From the NCBI RefSeq assembly GCF_003428645.1, contig NZ_QVQH01000001.1:248001-312000 (forward strand): a stretch of 64,000 bases of DNA, written 5' to 3'. Below are positions 8,829 through 19,340 of this stretch, piece by piece. The notes under the pieces are model-generated. The model made no database searches, was not told the DNA's origin, and saw nothing but the letters and a program-made list of their open reading frames with translations. Source of the DNA: Geodermatophilus marinus. Its GTDB lineage: Bacteria; Actinomycetota; Actinomycetes; Mycobacteriales; Geodermatophilaceae. Made by a program: the position numbers and the translations under genes. The stretch's first letter is position 1; every line of letters begins with the position of its first letter.

Positions 8829-10198
8829 GCCTGCTGGCCGTGGGCGTGAGCCACCAGACCGCACCGGTCGCGCTGCTCGAGCAGTTCGCGATGGGCGCCG
8901 ACGAGACGACCAAGGCCCTGCACGAGCTCGTCGACACCCCGCACGTGAGCGAGGCCATGGTGCTCGCCACCTGCAACCGGGTCGAGGTCTTCGCCGAGGT
9001 CGACCGCTTCCACGGGGGCGTCGCGGAGGTCAGCCGGGTGCTGGCCCGCCAGGCGGGGGCCACCGTCGAGGAGCTCTCGCCCTACGTCACCGTGCACTAC
9101 GAGGACGAGGCGGTCCGCCACCTGTTCACCGTCGCCGCGGGCCTGGACTCCATGGTCGTCGGCGAGACCCAGGTGCTCGGGCAGCTGCGCACCGCCTACG
9201 CGCTGGCCCGCGAGCGGGGCACCGTGGGCCGGGCCCTGCACCCGGTGGCGCAGCGCGCTCTGCGGGTGGGCAAGCGGGTGCACTCCGAGACCGGCATCGA
9301 CCGCGCCGGGGCCTCGCTGGTGTCGGTCTCCCTCGACCGCGCCGAGGAGCGCATCGGCCCGCTGGCCGGGCGCGGGGTGCTGGTCGTCGGCGCCGGCTCG
9401 ATGGGTGCGCTGGCCGCCACCACGCTGGCCCGCCGCGGCGCGGGCGTGACGGTCATCAGCCGCACGCCGGCCTCCGCGCAGCGGCTGGCCGAGGCCGTCG
9501 AGGGCCGCGCCGCCGGGCTCGGGGACCTGGCCGAGGAGCTGGCCGGGGCCGACGTCCTGGTCACCTGCACCGGGGCCCGGGGGCTGGTCGTGGGCACCGA
9601 CGTGGTCGGCGCCGCCATGACCGGCCGCGCGGGCCGCCCGCTGGTGGTGGTCGACCTCGCGCTGCCCCGCGACGTCGACCCCGGCGTGGCCGGCCTGCCG
9701 GGCGTGCACGTCGTGGACCTGGCCCTCCTGCAGAGCGAGAAGCGCGAGGGCGCGACCCCGTCCGCCGACCCGGTCGCCGGGGCGGTCGGTGCGGACGACA
9801 TCGCCTCCGCGCACGCGCTCATCGAGGCCGAGACCGCGCTGCTGCGGGCCGAGCGGCAGGCCGCGGCCGTCGCCCCCACGGTGTCGGCCCTGCGCAGCCA
9901 GGCCGCCGAGGTCGTGGACGCCGAGCTGCTGCGGCTGTCGGCCCGGGTGCCGGACCTCGACGCCAAGGCCCGCGCGGAGGTGGCCCGCACCGTCCGCCGC
10001 GTCGTCGACAAGCTGCTGCACGAGCCGACCGTCCGCGTCAAGGAGCTGGCCGGCGCCCCCGGCGGGGTCGACTACGCCGACGCGCTGCGCGCCCTGTTCG
10101 GGCTGGGCATCGACGCCGAGCTGACCCCCGAGCGGACCAACCTGGCCGAGGCGGTCACCGTCGACCCCGACGAGCTGCGGCGCGGGGGGAGCTCGTGA
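8825..10198 (+). CDS. hemA: Glutamyl-tRNA reductase
   Basis: 457 residues. It makes glutamate-1-semialdehyde from glutamyl-tRNA with NADPH, the first committed step of C5 heme synthesis. The catalytic Cys50 sits in LATCNRVE. The central Rossmann domain has [10 protein letters not shown], and the C-terminal dimerisation helix is present ([17 protein letters not shown] region). The length is normal for the family. The start overlaps the rex stop (ATGA) and the stop overlaps the hemC start (GTGA), so expression follows rex and is probably controlled by NADH level. Confidence 0.96.
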   Translation: MSLLAVGVSHQTAPVALLEQFAMGADETTKALHELVDTPHVSEAMVLATCNRVEVFAEVDRFHGGVAEVSRVLARQAGATVEELSPYVTVHYEDEAVRHLFTVAAGLDSMVVGETQVLGQLRTAYALARERGTVGRALHPVAQRALRVGKRVHSETGIDRAGASLVSVSLDRAEERIGPLAGRGVLVVGAGSMGALAATTLARRGAGVTVISRTPASAQRLAEAVEGRAAGLGDLAEELAGADVLVTCTGARGLVVGTDVVGAAMTGRAGRPLVVVDLALPRDVDPGVAGLPGVHVVDLALLQSEKREGATPSADPVAGAVGADDIASAHALIEAETALLRAERQAAAVAPTVSALRSQAAEVVDAELLRLSARVPDLDAKARAEVARTVRRVVDKLLHEPTVRVKELAGAPGGVDYADALRALFGLGIDAELTPERTNLAEAVTVDPDELRRGGSS

Positions 10199-11130
10199 GC
10201 GTCTCCACCACCACCCTGCGGCTGGGCACCCGCGCCAGCCTGCTGGCCACCACCCAGTCCCGGGCGGTCGCCGACGCCCTCACCGCGGCCACCGGGGTCG
10301 CGGTCCGGCTGGTGCCCATCAGCACGGAGGGCGACCGGTCGTCGGCGGCCATCGCGCAGCTCGGGGGCACCGGCGTCTTCGTCGCCGCGATCCGCCGGGC
10401 GCTGCTCGAGGGGTCGGTCGACGTCGCCGTCCACAGCTACAAGGACCTCCCGACGCTGCCCGAGCCGGGCCTGTCGGTGGCCGCCGTCCCGCCGCGGGAG
10501 GACCCCCGCGACGCGCTGGTGGCCCGGGACGGGCTGACCCTCGGCGAGCTGCCGCCGGGGTCGCGGGTGGGGACCGGCGCGCCGCGCCGCGTCGCCCAGC
10601 TGCGCGCCCTCGGCCTCGGCCTCGAGGTGGTGCCGATCCGCGGCAACGTGGACACCCGGGTGAGCCGGGTCGTCCCGGGGGATCTCGACGCGGTGGTGCT
10701 GGCACGGGCCGGGTTGACGCGGCTGGGCCGGCTCGACGCCGTGACCGAGACCCTCGACCCGCTGCAGGTCCTCCCTGCGCCGGCCCAGGGCGCCCTGGCC
10801 GTCGAGTGCCGCAGCGGGGACGAGGGCACCCGCGCGCTGCTGGCCACGCTCGACGACCCCGGCACCCGGGCGTGCGTGCTGGCCGAGCGCACCGCCCTGG
10901 CCACCCTGGAGGCCGGGTGCAGCGCCCCGGTGGCCGCCTACGCCGAGCTCGCCGAGGGGGAGGACGGCCCCGAGCTGTACCTCCGCGCCTCGGTCACCGC
11001 GCTGGACGGCAGCGACGCCGTCCGCGCCTCCCTCACCGGACCGATCGAGGCCGCCGAGCGCCTCGGCCGCGACATCGCGGCCGACCTGCTCGACCGCGGC
11101 GCCGCCGAGCTGATGGCGGCCGGCCGGTGA
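10195..11130 (+). CDS. hemC: Porphobilinogen deaminase (hydroxymethylbilane synthase)
   Basis: 311 residues, normal length. Condenses four porphobilinogens into hydroxymethylbilane. Asp84 in HSYKDLP is the catalytic acid and Cys242 in AGCSAPVAA carries the dipyrromethane cofactor. The GTG start is fused to the hemA stop as GTGA and preceded by GGGGGGAG. An 82-base gap with no gene separates it from hemD, slightly longer than other gaps in this operon. Confidence 0.96.
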   Translation: MSVSTTTLRLGTRASLLATTQSRAVADALTAATGVAVRLVPISTEGDRSSAAIAQLGGTGVFVAAIRRALLEGSVDVAVHSYKDLPTLPEPGLSVAAVPPREDPRDALVARDGLTLGELPPGSRVGTGAPRRVAQLRALGLGLEVVPIRGNVDTRVSRVVPGDLDAVVLARAGLTRLGRLDAVTETLDPLQVLPAPAQGALAVECRSGDEGTRALLATLDDPGTRACVLAERTALATLEAGCSAPVAAYAELAEGEDGPELYLRASVTALDGSDAVRASLTGPIEAAERLGRDIAADLLDRGAAELMAAGR

Positions 11131-11212
11131 GCCCCACCCCGACCGGGGAGCGCCCCCCGGTCCCCCCGACCCCCGCACACGAGCCCTCCGGGGCCCTGAA
11201 CAGGAGCACGCG

Positions 11213-12757
11213 ATGACGCGCCCCCGCAAGCACAACGGGACGACCGGCACGGTCGTCTTCGTCGGCGCCGGCCCGGGCGACCCCGGGATGCTGACCGCCC
11301 GGGCGACCGCCGCGCTGACCGAGGCCGACGTCCTCCTCGTCGACCCCCACCTGCCGCCGGCCCTCACCGACGCCGTCGGTGCCGCCCGGCCCGACCTGCC
11401 GCCCGAGACCGTCTCCGGGGAGCCCGCCGAGGTCGCCAAGGCGGCCGTGGCCCAGGCCAGGAGCGGCGGCACCGTCGTCCGGCTGGTCGCCGGCGACCCG
11501 TTCACCGACGACGCCGTCGTCAAGGAGGTGCTCGCCGTCGGGCGCACCTCCGTGCCCTTCGACGTCGTGCCCGGCGTCGCCCCGGCCACGGCGATCCCCG
11601 CCTTCGCCGGCGTCGCCCTCGGCGGGACGTCGCTGTCGGCGGACCTGCGCGCGGAGGTCGACCTCACCGCGCTCGCCGCCGCCGCCTCCGGCTTGGGGGC
11701 CCCGCTGGTCCTGTCGGCCGACGCCGCCCAGCTGCCCGACGCCGCGGTCGGCCTGGTCGAGGGCGGCCTGCCCGGCAGCACCGCGGTCGTGGTGACCAGC
11801 GGCGGCTCGGGGACCGGGCAGCGCAGCGTGGTGACCAAGCTGGCGGCCGTCGCCGAGAAGACCGCCGGGCTCGACGCGGTCACCGGGCCGGTCGTGGCGA
11901 CCGTCGGGTCGGCCGTCGACAAGCGCGGCAAGCTCTCCTGGTGGGAGAGCCGGCCGCTGTTCGGGTGGCGGGTCCTGGTGCCGCGCACCAAGGACCAGGC
12001 CGGGGACATGAGCGACCGGCTGCGCGCCTACGGGGCGGTCCCGGTCGAGGTCCCGACGATCGCCGTCGAGCCGCCGCGCAGCCCCGCCCAGATGGACCGC
12101 GCGATCAAGGGCCTGGTCACCGGCCGGTACGGCTGGATCGTGTTCACCTCGGTGAACGCGGTGAAGGCCGTCCGCGAGAAGTTCGTCGAGCTCGGCCTGG
12201 ACGCGCGCGCCTTCGCCGGGGTCAAGGTCGCCTGCGTCGGTGAGCAGACCGCCGACGCGGTGCGCGCGTTCGGGATCGTGCCCGAGCTCCTGCCGACCGG
12301 GCCGCAGTCCAGCGAGGGCCTGCTGGCCGACTTCCCCGAGTACGACGACGTGCTGGACCCGATCGACCGGGTGCTGCTGCCCCGCGCCGACATCGCCACC
12401 GAGACCCTCGCCGCCGGGCTGAAGGAGCGCGACTGGGAGATCGACGACGTCACGGCCTACCGGACGGTCCGGGCCGCGCCGCCGCCCGCCCCCGTTCGCG
12501 AGGCCATCAAGGGCGGCGGGTTCGACGCGGTGTGCTTCACCTCCTCGAGCACGGTGCGCAACCTCGTCGGCATCGCCGGCAAGCCGCACGCCAAGACCGT
12601 CGTCGCGGTGATCGGCCCGCAGACGTCGGCCACCGCGCAGGAGTTCGGCCTGCGGGTCGACGTCCAGCCGGAGACCGCCGCCGTCGGGCCGCTGATCGAC
12701 GCCCTGGCCGAGTTCGCCGCCGCCCGCCGGGCCGAGCAGGAGGGCGAAGGGAAGTGA
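11213..12757 (+). CDS. hemD: Uroporphyrinogen-III synthase with degenerate C-methyltransferase domain
   Basis: 514 residues in two parts. Residues 1-240 resemble the CobA/CysG methyltransferase fold: the GAGPGDPGMLT loop is kept, but other SAM- and substrate-binding motifs are eroded (RLVAGDPFTDD where RLKGGDPF is usual). Residues about 260-510 are the HemD fold, with IVFTSVNAVKAV and VCFTSSSTVRNL in the two lobes, which closes the tetrapyrrole ring with inversion of ring D. Such fusions are usual in actinobacteria, where the gene is often named as bifunctional; I infer that only the HemD half is active. Confidence 0.9.
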   Translation: MTRPRKHNGTTGTVVFVGAGPGDPGMLTARATAALTEADVLLVDPHLPPALTDAVGAARPDLPPETVSGEPAEVAKAAVAQARSGGTVVRLVAGDPFTDDAVVKEVLAVGRTSVPFDVVPGVAPATAIPAFAGVALGGTSLSADLRAEVDLTALAAAASGLGAPLVLSADAAQLPDAAVGLVEGGLPGSTAVVVTSGGSGTGQRSVVTKLAAVAEKTAGLDAVTGPVVATVGSAVDKRGKLSWWESRPLFGWRVLVPRTKDQAGDMSDRLRAYGAVPVEVPTIAVEPPRSPAQMDRAIKGLVTGRYGWIVFTSVNAVKAVREKFVELGLDARAFAGVKVACVGEQTADAVRAFGIVPELLPTGPQSSEGLLADFPEYDDVLDPIDRVLLPRADIATETLAAGLKERDWEIDDVTAYRTVRAAPPPAPVREAIKGGGFDAVCFTSSSTVRNLVGIAGKPHAKTVVAVIGPQTSATAQEFGLRVDVQPETAAVGPLIDALAEFAAARRAEQEGEGK

Positions 12758-13743
12758 ACGGGGGCGCGAGCCCCGGCTTCGCGCGCGGGCGCCGGCTGCG
12801 GTCGACGCCCGCGCTGCGGCGGCTGACCGCGCAGACCCGGCTGTCCCCGGCCGACCTGGTGCTGCCCGTCTTCGTCAAGGAGGGCATCGACGAGCCGGTG
12901 CCGATCTCCGCCATGCCCGGGGTCGTGCAGCACACGACGGAGTCCCTGCGCAAGGCCGCCCACGAGGCGGCCGAGGCCGGGATCGGCGGGCTCATCCTCT
13001 TCGGCATCCCGTCGGAGAAGGACCCGGTCGGCTCCCAGGCCGACGCCGCGGACGGGATCGTCAACGTCGCGCTGCGGCAGCTGCGGTCCGACGTCGGTGA
13101 CGACCTCGTGCTCATGGCCGACCTGTGCCTGTGCGAGTACACCGACCACGGGCACTGCGGGCTGGTCACCCCCGCCGGGGTGGTCGACAACGACCCGACG
13201 CTGGACCGGTACGCCGCCGTGGCGGTGGCGCAGGCGCGGGCCGGCGCCCACGTCATCGCCCCGAGCGGGATGATGGACGGCCAGGTCGCGGCGATCCGCC
13301 GGGCCCTCGACGGCGACGGGTGCACCGAGACGCCGGTGCTGGCCTACGCGGCCAAGTACGCCTCCGGCTTCTACGGCCCGTTCCGCGAGGCCGCCGAGGG
13401 GGCGCCGCAGTTCGGCGACCGGTCGACCTACCAGATGGACCCGCCCAACGCCGACGAGGCGCTGCGGGAGGTGCGCCAGGACCTCGCCGAGGGCGCCGAC
13501 GCGGTCATGGTGAAGCCCGCGCTGCCCTACCTCGACGTCGTCGCCCGGGTCGCCGACGCCGTCGACGTCCCGGTCAGCGCCTACCAGGTCAGCGGCGAGT
13601 ACGCGATGGTCGAGGCGGCCGCCGCCCGCGGCTGGGTCGACCGGCGGCGGGCGGTGCTCGAGACGCTCACCGCCATCCGCCGCGCCGGCGCCGGCACGGT
13701 GCTCACCTACTGGGCGGTGGAGGCGGCCCGCTGGCTGCGCTGA
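12754..13743 (+). CDS. hemB: Delta-aminolevulinic acid dehydratase (porphobilinogen synthase)
   Basis: 329 residues. Joins two 5-aminolevulinate molecules to porphobilinogen. The metal-binding Cys cluster is visible as [14 protein letters not shown] near residue 128, and the two Schiff-base lysines lie in [13 protein letters not shown] and [10 protein letters not shown]. This is therefore the Zn-type enzyme. The GTG start overlaps the hemD stop (GTGA) with GAAGGGAAG upstream. The next gene starts within its last codons. Confidence 0.96.
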   Translation: MNGGASPGFARGRRLRSTPALRRLTAQTRLSPADLVLPVFVKEGIDEPVPISAMPGVVQHTTESLRKAAHEAAEAGIGGLILFGIPSEKDPVGSQADAADGIVNVALRQLRSDVGDDLVLMADLCLCEYTDHGHCGLVTPAGVVDNDPTLDRYAAVAVAQARAGAHVIAPSGMMDGQVAAIRRALDGDGCTETPVLAYAAKYASGFYGPFREAAEGAPQFGDRSTYQMDPPNADEALREVRQDLAEGADAVMVKPALPYLDVVARVADAVDVPVSAYQVSGEYAMVEAAAARGWVDRRRAVLETLTAIRRAGAGTVLTYWAVEAARWLR

Positions 13744-14249
13744 GCGGGGGCCGGGGCCACGTCGAGCCCGGGGGCTCCTGGTGGCCGTTCTGGGCCGCCG
13801 CCGGGGTCCTCGCGGTACCGGCCGCCGCCGACGCGCTGGGCGCCCCGGGCCCCGGCCCGCTCGCGTGGGTGCTCGCCGCGCTCGCCGTCCTGGGCCTGGT
13901 GGCCGCCGGCGTGCTCGCCGCGCGGCGCACCTGGACGGTCCGGGTGGACGCCGACGGGCCCGACCCGGCGCTCACCGTGGGCCGCGAGCGGGTGCCGCTG
14001 CGCCGGATCGACGCCGCGCACCTGCGCGCGGTCACCGCCGGCACCGCCGGGGTGGACGCCGGGGCGCCGGTGCTCGGCGGCGCGGGCTCGCTGCCGCGCG
14101 GCCGGTCGGGGCTGCCGCTGCGGCTGACCGACGGGCGCACCGTGCTGGTGCCCTCCCGGGACCCGGCGGCCCTCGCCGCGACGCTGCTGACCGCCGTGAC
14201 GGACACCCCCGGCGCCGGACCGGGGGAGGAGGGGACACTGGGGTCGTGA
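13731..14249 (+). CDS. Two-helix membrane protein between hemB and hemL (probable CTG start)
   Basis: About 172 residues. Two hydrophobic helices ([15 protein letters not shown] and [19 protein letters not shown]) are followed by a soluble domain that ends in [23 protein letters not shown], which recalls the actinobacterial DUF3093/PH-like membrane proteins. In mycobacteria a small membrane protein also follows hemB. No ATG, GTG or TTG precedes the first helix in this frame; CTG 13731 has GGAGG 7 bases upstream (13719-13723), overlaps hemB by 13 bases and gives a sensible N-terminus, so I chose it. Function unknown. The stop overlaps the hemL start as GTGA. Confidence 0.65.
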   Translation: MAALSGGRGHVEPGGSWWPFWAAAGVLAVPAAADALGAPGPGPLAWVLAALAVLGLVAAGVLAARRTWTVRVDADGPDPALTVGRERVPLRRIDAAHLRAVTAGTAGVDAGAPVLGGAGSLPRGRSGLPLRLTDGRTVLVPSRDPAALAATLLTAVTDTPGAGPGEEGTLGS

Positions 14250-15631
14250 CCTCGCTGGACAGCCCGCCCTACGCCTACGAGGCCCCCGCCTCCGCCGACC
14301 TCTTCGCCCGCGGGCAGCGGGTCACCCCGGGAGGGGTCAACAGCCCGGTCCGCGCCTTCCGGGCGGTCGGCGGCACGCCGCGGTTCATGGCCTCGGGCTC
14401 CGGCCCGCACCTGGTCGACGCCGACGGGCGCCGCTACGTCGACCTGGTCTCCTCGTGGGGGCCGCTGATCCTCGGCCACGCCCACCCGGCCGTGGTCGAG
14501 GCGGTGACCGCCGCCGCCCGCCGGGGCCTGTCCTTCGGCGCCCCGACCGAGGGCGAGCTGGAACTGGCCGAGGAGATCGAGGCGCGGATGCCCCCGGTCG
14601 AGCAGGTGCGGCTGGTCAACTCCGGCACCGAGGCGGTGCTCTCGGCGATCCGGCTGGCCCGCGGGGTCACCGGCCGGCCCCTGGTGGTCAAGTTCGCCGG
14701 CCACTACCACGGCCACGTCGACGCGCTGCTGGCATCCGCCGGCTCCGGGGTGGCGACCCTGGGCCTGCCCGACACCCCCGGGGTCACCACGGGCGCGGCC
14801 GCCGACACCGTGGTGCTGCCCTACAACGACGTGGCCGCCGTCGAGGCCGTCTTCGCCGGGCGCGGGGACCGCATCGCCTGCGTCATCAGCGAGGCGGCGG
14901 CCGGGAACATGGGCGTCGTCCCGCCGCTGGACGGCTTCAACGCCGAGCTGCGGCGCATCACCGCCGCGCATGGGGCGCTGCTCGTCCTCGACGAGGTCAT
15001 GACCGGCTTCCGGGTCTCCCGCTCCGGCTGGTACGGCCTCGACCCGGTCGACGCCGACCTGTTCACCTTCGGCAAGGTCATGGGCGGCGGGCTGCCCGCG
15101 GCGGCCTTCGGCGGCCGCGCCGGCCTCATGGGCCACCTGGCGCCGGCCGGGCCGGTCTACCAGGCGGGCACGCTCTCGGGGAACCCCGTGGCCGTCGCCG
15201 CCGGGCTGACCACCCTGCGGCACTGCACCGAGGACGTCTACGCCCGCTGCGACGAGGTCGCCGCGACCCTGCGGGGTGCGGCCAGCGCCGCGCTGTTCGC
15301 CGCCGGCGTGCCGCACCGCGTGCAGCAGGCCGGGTCGATGTTCTCGGTCTTCTTCGTGCCCGACGACCGGCAGGTCCGCGACTACGACGACGCACGGTCG
15401 CAGGAGGCCGCCCGCTACACCGCCTTCTTCCACGCGATGCTCGCCCGCGGGGTCTACCTGCCGCCCTCGGCGTTCGAGGCCTGGTTCGTCAGCGCCGCGC
15501 TGGACGACGACGCCGTCGGCCGGGTGCTCGACGCGCTGCCCGCCGCCGCCCGCGCTGCCGCGGCGGTCGACCCGACGAGCGCCCCGCCGGCCGAGGAGCC
15601 CGCCGACGCGCCCACCGGGATGAGCACCTGA
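14246..15631 (+). CDS. hemL: Glutamate-1-semialdehyde 2,1-aminomutase
   Basis: 461 residues, PLP-dependent class III aminotransferase fold. Lys277 in [10 protein letters not shown] is the Schiff-base lysine, and [13 protein letters not shown] near the N-terminus is the family signature. Converts glutamate-1-semialdehyde to 5-aminolevulinate, the step after HemA. It has GTGA coupling to the upstream membrane protein gene and a one-base TGATG junction with the downstream phosphatase. The C-terminus has about 20 extra Ala/Pro/Glu-rich residues. Confidence 0.96.
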   Translation: MTSLDSPPYAYEAPASADLFARGQRVTPGGVNSPVRAFRAVGGTPRFMASGSGPHLVDADGRRYVDLVSSWGPLILGHAHPAVVEAVTAAARRGLSFGAPTEGELELAEEIEARMPPVEQVRLVNSGTEAVLSAIRLARGVTGRPLVVKFAGHYHGHVDALLASAGSGVATLGLPDTPGVTTGAAADTVVLPYNDVAAVEAVFAGRGDRIACVISEAAAGNMGVVPPLDGFNAELRRITAAHGALLVLDEVMTGFRVSRSGWYGLDPVDADLFTFGKVMGGGLPAAAFGGRAGLMGHLAPAGPVYQAGTLSGNPVAVAAGLTTLRHCTEDVYARCDEVAATLRGAASAALFAAGVPHRVQQAGSMFSVFFVPDDRQVRDYDDARSQEAARYTAFFHAMLARGVYLPPSAFEAWFVSAALDDDAVGRVLDALPAAARAAAAVDPTSAPPAEEPADAPTGMST

Positions 15632-16266
15632 TGGCCGAGACGACCGTCGTCCACGTGCTCCGCCACGGGGAGGTGTTCAACCCGGAGAAGGTCCTCTACG
15701 GCCGGCTGCCGGGCTACCGGCTCTCCGAGACCGGGGAGGCGATGGCCCAGGCCGCCGCGGAGTGGCTGGCCGGCCGGGGGGTGACCCACCTGGTCTCCAG
15801 CCCGCTGGAGCGGGCCCAGCAGACCGCCGCCCCGATCGCCGCGACGCTGTCGCTGCCCGTCGAGGTCGACGACCGGCTCATCGAGGCCGGCAACGCCTTC
15901 GAGGGGCTGCGGGTCGGCGTGGGGGACGGCGCCCTGCGCATGCCGCAGCACTGGTGGAAGCTCCGCAACCCGCTCCGGCCCTCCTGGGGCGAGCCCTACG
16001 TGGAGATCGCCGCGCGCATGCTGGCCGCGGTCGAGGCGGCCCGCGACGCCGCGCGCGGCTCCGCTGCGGTGTGCGTCAGCCACCAGCTGCCGATCTGGAC
16101 CCTGCGGCTGCACCTGCAGGGGCGCCGGTACGCGCACGACCCGCGGCGGCGGCAGTGCGGCCTGGCCAGCGTCACCTCGCTGACCTTCGACGGCGACCGG
16201 TTCACCGGCCTCTCCTACGCCGAGCCGGCCGGCGCGACCGACCCCGACGCGGTGCCGGGCGCATGA
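15631..16266 (+). CDS. Histidine phosphatase family protein (phosphoglycerate mutase-like)
   Basis: 211 residues. LRHGE (Arg11-His12-Gly13-Glu14) carries the phospho-accepting His; VSSPLERAQQTA and VSHQLPIW (second His) complete the active site. The substrate is not known: the family covers mutases and many phosphatases. A homolog sits at the same place between hemL and the cytochrome c maturation genes in mycobacteria, suggesting an old link to heme or respiration, but no role is established from sequence. Confidence 0.88.
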   Translation: MAETTVVHVLRHGEVFNPEKVLYGRLPGYRLSETGEAMAQAAAEWLAGRGVTHLVSSPLERAQQTAAPIAATLSLPVEVDDRLIEAGNAFEGLRVGVGDGALRMPQHWWKLRNPLRPSWGEPYVEIAARMLAAVEAARDAARGSAAVCVSHQLPIWTLRLHLQGRRYAHDPRRRQCGLASVTSLTFDGDRFTGLSYAEPAGATDPDAVPGA

Positions 16267-16853
16267 GGCGGATCCCGGCGGCGGTGCTCGCCGCCCTGCT
16301 CGGTGCCCTGCTGCTGCTGGCCGGCTGCTCGGCCGGGACCGACGCGGTCGACGTCAACAACGGCGGCCAGTTCCGCTTCGTCGCCGGCACCGCCGCCGGG
16401 GAGGTCATCCCCGAGGAGCAGCGCGCCGCGGCGCCGGACTTCTCCGGCACCCTGCTCGGCGGCGGGTCGTTCGACTCGGCCGAGCTCGACGGCGACGTCG
16501 CCGTCCTCAACTTCTGGGGCTCGTGGTGCCCGCCGTGCCGGGTCGAGACGCCGCAGTTCCAGGAGGTCTACGCCGACGTCCGCGACCGCGGGGTGGCCTT
16601 CCTCGGGATCAACGTCAAGGAGACCAGCGAGCAGTTCGCGCAGGCCTTCGTCGACAGCCAGGGCATCGAGTTCCCCTCGCTGTCCGACCCCCGCGGCGAG
16701 GTCGCCCTGACCTTCCGGGACTACCCGGCGAACGCGATCCCGTCGACGATCGTGCTGGACCGCGAGGGACGGGTGGCGGCGGTCTACACCGGCGAGGTGT
16801 CGCAGGAGGACCTCCGCGCGGTGCTCGACCTGCTCCTGGCCGAGAGGAGCTGA
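16263..16853 (+). CDS. TlpA/ResA-like thioredoxin lipoprotein for cytochrome c maturation
   Basis: 196 residues. A signal peptide with lipobox LLLAGC places Cys22 as the lipidated residue, so the protein should be anchored outside the membrane. The thioredoxin-like AhpC/TSA domain has the redox motif WCPPC at 88-92 and a cis-Pro loop in NAIPSTIVLD. In system II it reduces the CXXCH heme-binding cysteines of apocytochrome c, itself reduced by CcdA, which is the next gene. It overlaps the phosphatase gene by four bases. Confidence 0.92.
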   Translation: MRRIPAAVLAALLGALLLLAGCSAGTDAVDVNNGGQFRFVAGTAAGEVIPEEQRAAAPDFSGTLLGGGSFDSAELDGDVAVLNFWGSWCPPCRVETPQFQEVYADVRDRGVAFLGINVKETSEQFAQAFVDSQGIEFPSLSDPRGEVALTFRDYPANAIPSTIVLDREGRVAAVYTGEVSQEDLRAVLDLLLAERS

Positions 16854-16857
16854 GCCC

Positions 16858-17706
16858 GTGGGCGAGACGTTCAGCGGCCTGGTCACCGACGGCCCGCTGC
16901 TCGTGGCCGCGGTGGTGGCCGCGCTGGTCGGGCTGGTCAGCTTCGCCTCGCCCTGCGTGCTGCCGCTCGTGCCCGGCTACCTCTCCTACGTGACCGGCCT
17001 GGCCGGCGCCGGCACCGCGGCACCCCCGCCGCGAGCGCGGCACCGGAGCGGCCCGGCGGACCCCGGGGGTGGTCCCGGCGCCGCGGTCGCCGAGCGGACG
17101 GCGGTCGACGAGCGGTCCCCGCGCGGCCGGATGGTGCTCGGGGCGCTCCTGTTCGTCCTGGGCTTCACCGTCGTCTTCGTCGCCTTCGGCGCGGCGTTCG
17201 GCGGGCTGGGCCGGCTGCTGCTGCAGTACTCCGACGTCCTGACGCGCGTGCTCGGCGTCGTCACCGTCGTCATGGGCCTGGCCTTCCTCGGCTGGCTGCC
17301 CCTCCTCCAGCGCACCGCGCGGTTCTCCGCCCGGCCGGTCGCCGGCCTGGCCGGCGCGCCCCTGCTGGGCGTGGTCTTCGGGCTGGGCTGGACCCCCTGC
17401 CTCGGCCCGACGCTGGCCGCGGTCAACTCGCTGGCCTACGTGGAGGCCACCGCCGGCCGCGGGGCGCTGCTCGGCGTGGCCTACTGCGCAGGCCTCGGCA
17501 TCCCGTTCGTCCTGGTCGCCCTCGGGGCGCGGTGGGCCCTCGGCGCCACCTCGGTGCTGCGCCGGCACGCCCGCACCGTCACCCGCGTCGGCGGGGCGCT
17601 GCTCGTGGTCGTGGGCCTCCTGCTCGTGACCGGCGCCTGGACCGAGATGATGGGCTGGCTGCGGTCGTGGCTGGCCGCCACCGGCTTCGCGGAGACCTCG
17701 CTGTGA
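16858..17706 (+). CDS. ccdA: Cytochrome c biogenesis protein CcdA (DsbD-family)
   Basis: 282 residues with about six membrane helices. The two transport cysteines are in FASPCVLPLVPG (Cys33) and GWTPCLGP (Cys181). CcdA carries reducing equivalents from cytoplasmic thioredoxin across the membrane to the TlpA/ResA-like protein. A 40-residue polar insert (about residues 52-90) after helix 1 separates helices 1 and 2 and is Pro/Arg/Gly-rich. The GTG start lies 4 bases after the previous stop. Confidence 0.93.
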   Translation: MGETFSGLVTDGPLLVAAVVAALVGLVSFASPCVLPLVPGYLSYVTGLAGAGTAAPPPRARHRSGPADPGGGPGAAVAERTAVDERSPRGRMVLGALLFVLGFTVVFVAFGAAFGGLGRLLLQYSDVLTRVLGVVTVVMGLAFLGWLPLLQRTARFSARPVAGLAGAPLLGVVFGLGWTPCLGPTLAAVNSLAYVEATAGRGALLGVAYCAGLGIPFVLVALGARWALGATSVLRRHARTVTRVGGALLVVVGLLLVTGAWTEMMGWLRSWLAATGFAETSL

Positions 17707-19340
17707 CGATCGAGGCACCCCCGCGGCCGGCCGAGGCGCCGCAGCCGGCCGCGCGCCCGTCGGCCGGCCGCCGGGCCTGGGCGCTGTGGCTGCGCTGGTG
17801 GCGCCGGCTGACCGCGATGCGGACGGCGATCGTCCTGCTCTTCCTGCTCGCCGTCGCGGCCATCCCCGGGTCGCTGCTGCCCCAGCGCGCGCTGTCGCAG
17901 GACAACGTCCGGCAGTACTACCTCGACCACCCGACGCTGGCGCCGGTGCTCGACCGGCTCTACCTGTTCGACGTCTTCTCCTCGCCGTGGTTCGCCGCGG
18001 TCTACCTGCTGCTGTTCGTCTCGCTCATCGGCTGCGTCGTCCCGCGCGTCGCCGAGCACGCCCGCGCGCTGCGCGCCGCCCCGCCGCCGGCGCCGCGGCG
18101 CCTGCTGCGGCTGCCCGATTCCGCCGGGCTGGCCACGCCGCTGGCCGGTCCGGCCGCCCTGGACGTGGTGGAGGAGGAGCTCCGGGTCCGCCGGTTCCGC
18201 GTGGTCCGCCGCTCCGGGGCCGCCGGGGAGGAGCTGTCGGCCGAGAAGGGCTCCTGGAAGGAGACCGGCAACCTGGTCTTCCACCTGTCGCTGGTCGCGC
18301 TGCTGCTCGGCCTGGCCGGCGGCAAGCTCTGGGGGTACGAGGGCAGCATCCTGGTCACCGAGGGCCAGGGCTTCTGCAACTCGTTCCAGCAGTACGACAC
18401 CTACTCGGCCGGGCCGCTGGTCGAGGGCTCCGACCTGAGCCCGCTGTGCGTCGACCTCGAGGACTTCCGCGCCGAGTACGAGGAGGACCTCACCGCCGCC
18501 TCCTACACCGCCGACATCTCCTACGGGCCGCCCGGCGCGGAGGGGCGGCGGACGACGATCGGCGTCAACGACCCGCTGCGCACCGGCGGCGACCGCGTGT
18601 ACGTCACCGGGCACGGCTACAGCCCGCGGTTCACCGTCACGCTCCCGGACGGCACGGTGTTCGAGGGCGTCTCGGCGCCCTTCCTGCCCGCCGACCAGGG
18701 CACGCTGGCCAGCGAGGGCGCGCTCAAGCTCCCCGACCTCGGCGCGGGGGTCGAGGACCAGCTCGCAGTCGAGGGGTTCCTCGCCCCGACCGGCGTCCTC
18801 CAGGGCGGCGTCCTCACCTCGATCGACCCCCGGCCCCTGTCGCCGCAGGTGGCGGTCCTGGTCTACCGCGGCTACCTCGGCCTGGACTCCGGCCTGCCCC
18901 AGTCGGTGTACTCCCTCGACGCCGACCAGGTCGAACGCGGCAACCTCACGGAGGTGGGCCGGGCCAACCTGGCGGTCGGGGAGTCGATCACCCTGGACGA
19001 CGGGACGTCGATCACCTTCGACGGCGTCGACCAGTTCGCCGCGCTGCAGTTCTCGCACGACCCGGGCCAGGTATGGGTCCTGGTCGCCTCGATCACCCTG
19101 CTCGCCGGGCTCCTGGCGCTGCTCCTGCTGCGCCGGGAGCGCTTCTTCGCCCGCGCCACCGCCGCGGCCGACGGCGGCGGTACCGTGCTGACCGTCGGCT
19201 CCCTCACCCGCGGCGGTGGCGACAGCGCCGAACGGTTCACCGAGCTGACCGGTGAGCTGCGCACGGCGCTGGCCGACCGCTCCTCCCCGACCCCGCCGGC
19301 CGGCGGGGCCGACCCGCACCCCGGAGGTCCCCACCCGTGA
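17703..19340 (+). CDS. resB: Cytochrome c biogenesis protein ResB (Ccs1)
   Basis: 545 residues. Membrane helices near residues 40-60, 95-115 and 195-215 flank a large extracytoplasmic domain, with a final helix (WVLVASITLLAGLLALLLL) before a short cytoplasmic tail. MRTAIVLLFLLAVAAIPGS near the start is typical of ResB. ResB and CcsB form the system II heme lyase, exporting heme and joining it to apocytochrome c. It has GTGA overlaps with ccdA and ccsB. Confidence 0.93.
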   Translation: MTIEAPPRPAEAPQPAARPSAGRRAWALWLRWWRRLTAMRTAIVLLFLLAVAAIPGSLLPQRALSQDNVRQYYLDHPTLAPVLDRLYLFDVFSSPWFAAVYLLLFVSLIGCVVPRVAEHARALRAAPPPAPRRLLRLPDSAGLATPLAGPAALDVVEEELRVRRFRVVRRSGAAGEELSAEKGSWKETGNLVFHLSLVALLLGLAGGKLWGYEGSILVTEGQGFCNSFQQYDTYSAGPLVEGSDLSPLCVDLEDFRAEYEEDLTAASYTADISYGPPGAEGRRTTIGVNDPLRTGGDRVYVTGHGYSPRFTVTLPDGTVFEGVSAPFLPADQGTLASEGALKLPDLGAGVEDQLAVEGFLAPTGVLQGGVLTSIDPRPLSPQVAVLVYRGYLGLDSGLPQSVYSLDADQVERGNLTEVGRANLAVGESITLDDGTSITFDGVDQFAALQFSHDPGQVWVLVASITLLAGLLALLLLRRERFFARATAAADGGGTVLTVGSLTRGGGDSAERFTELTGELRTALADRSSPTPPAGGADPHPGGPHP

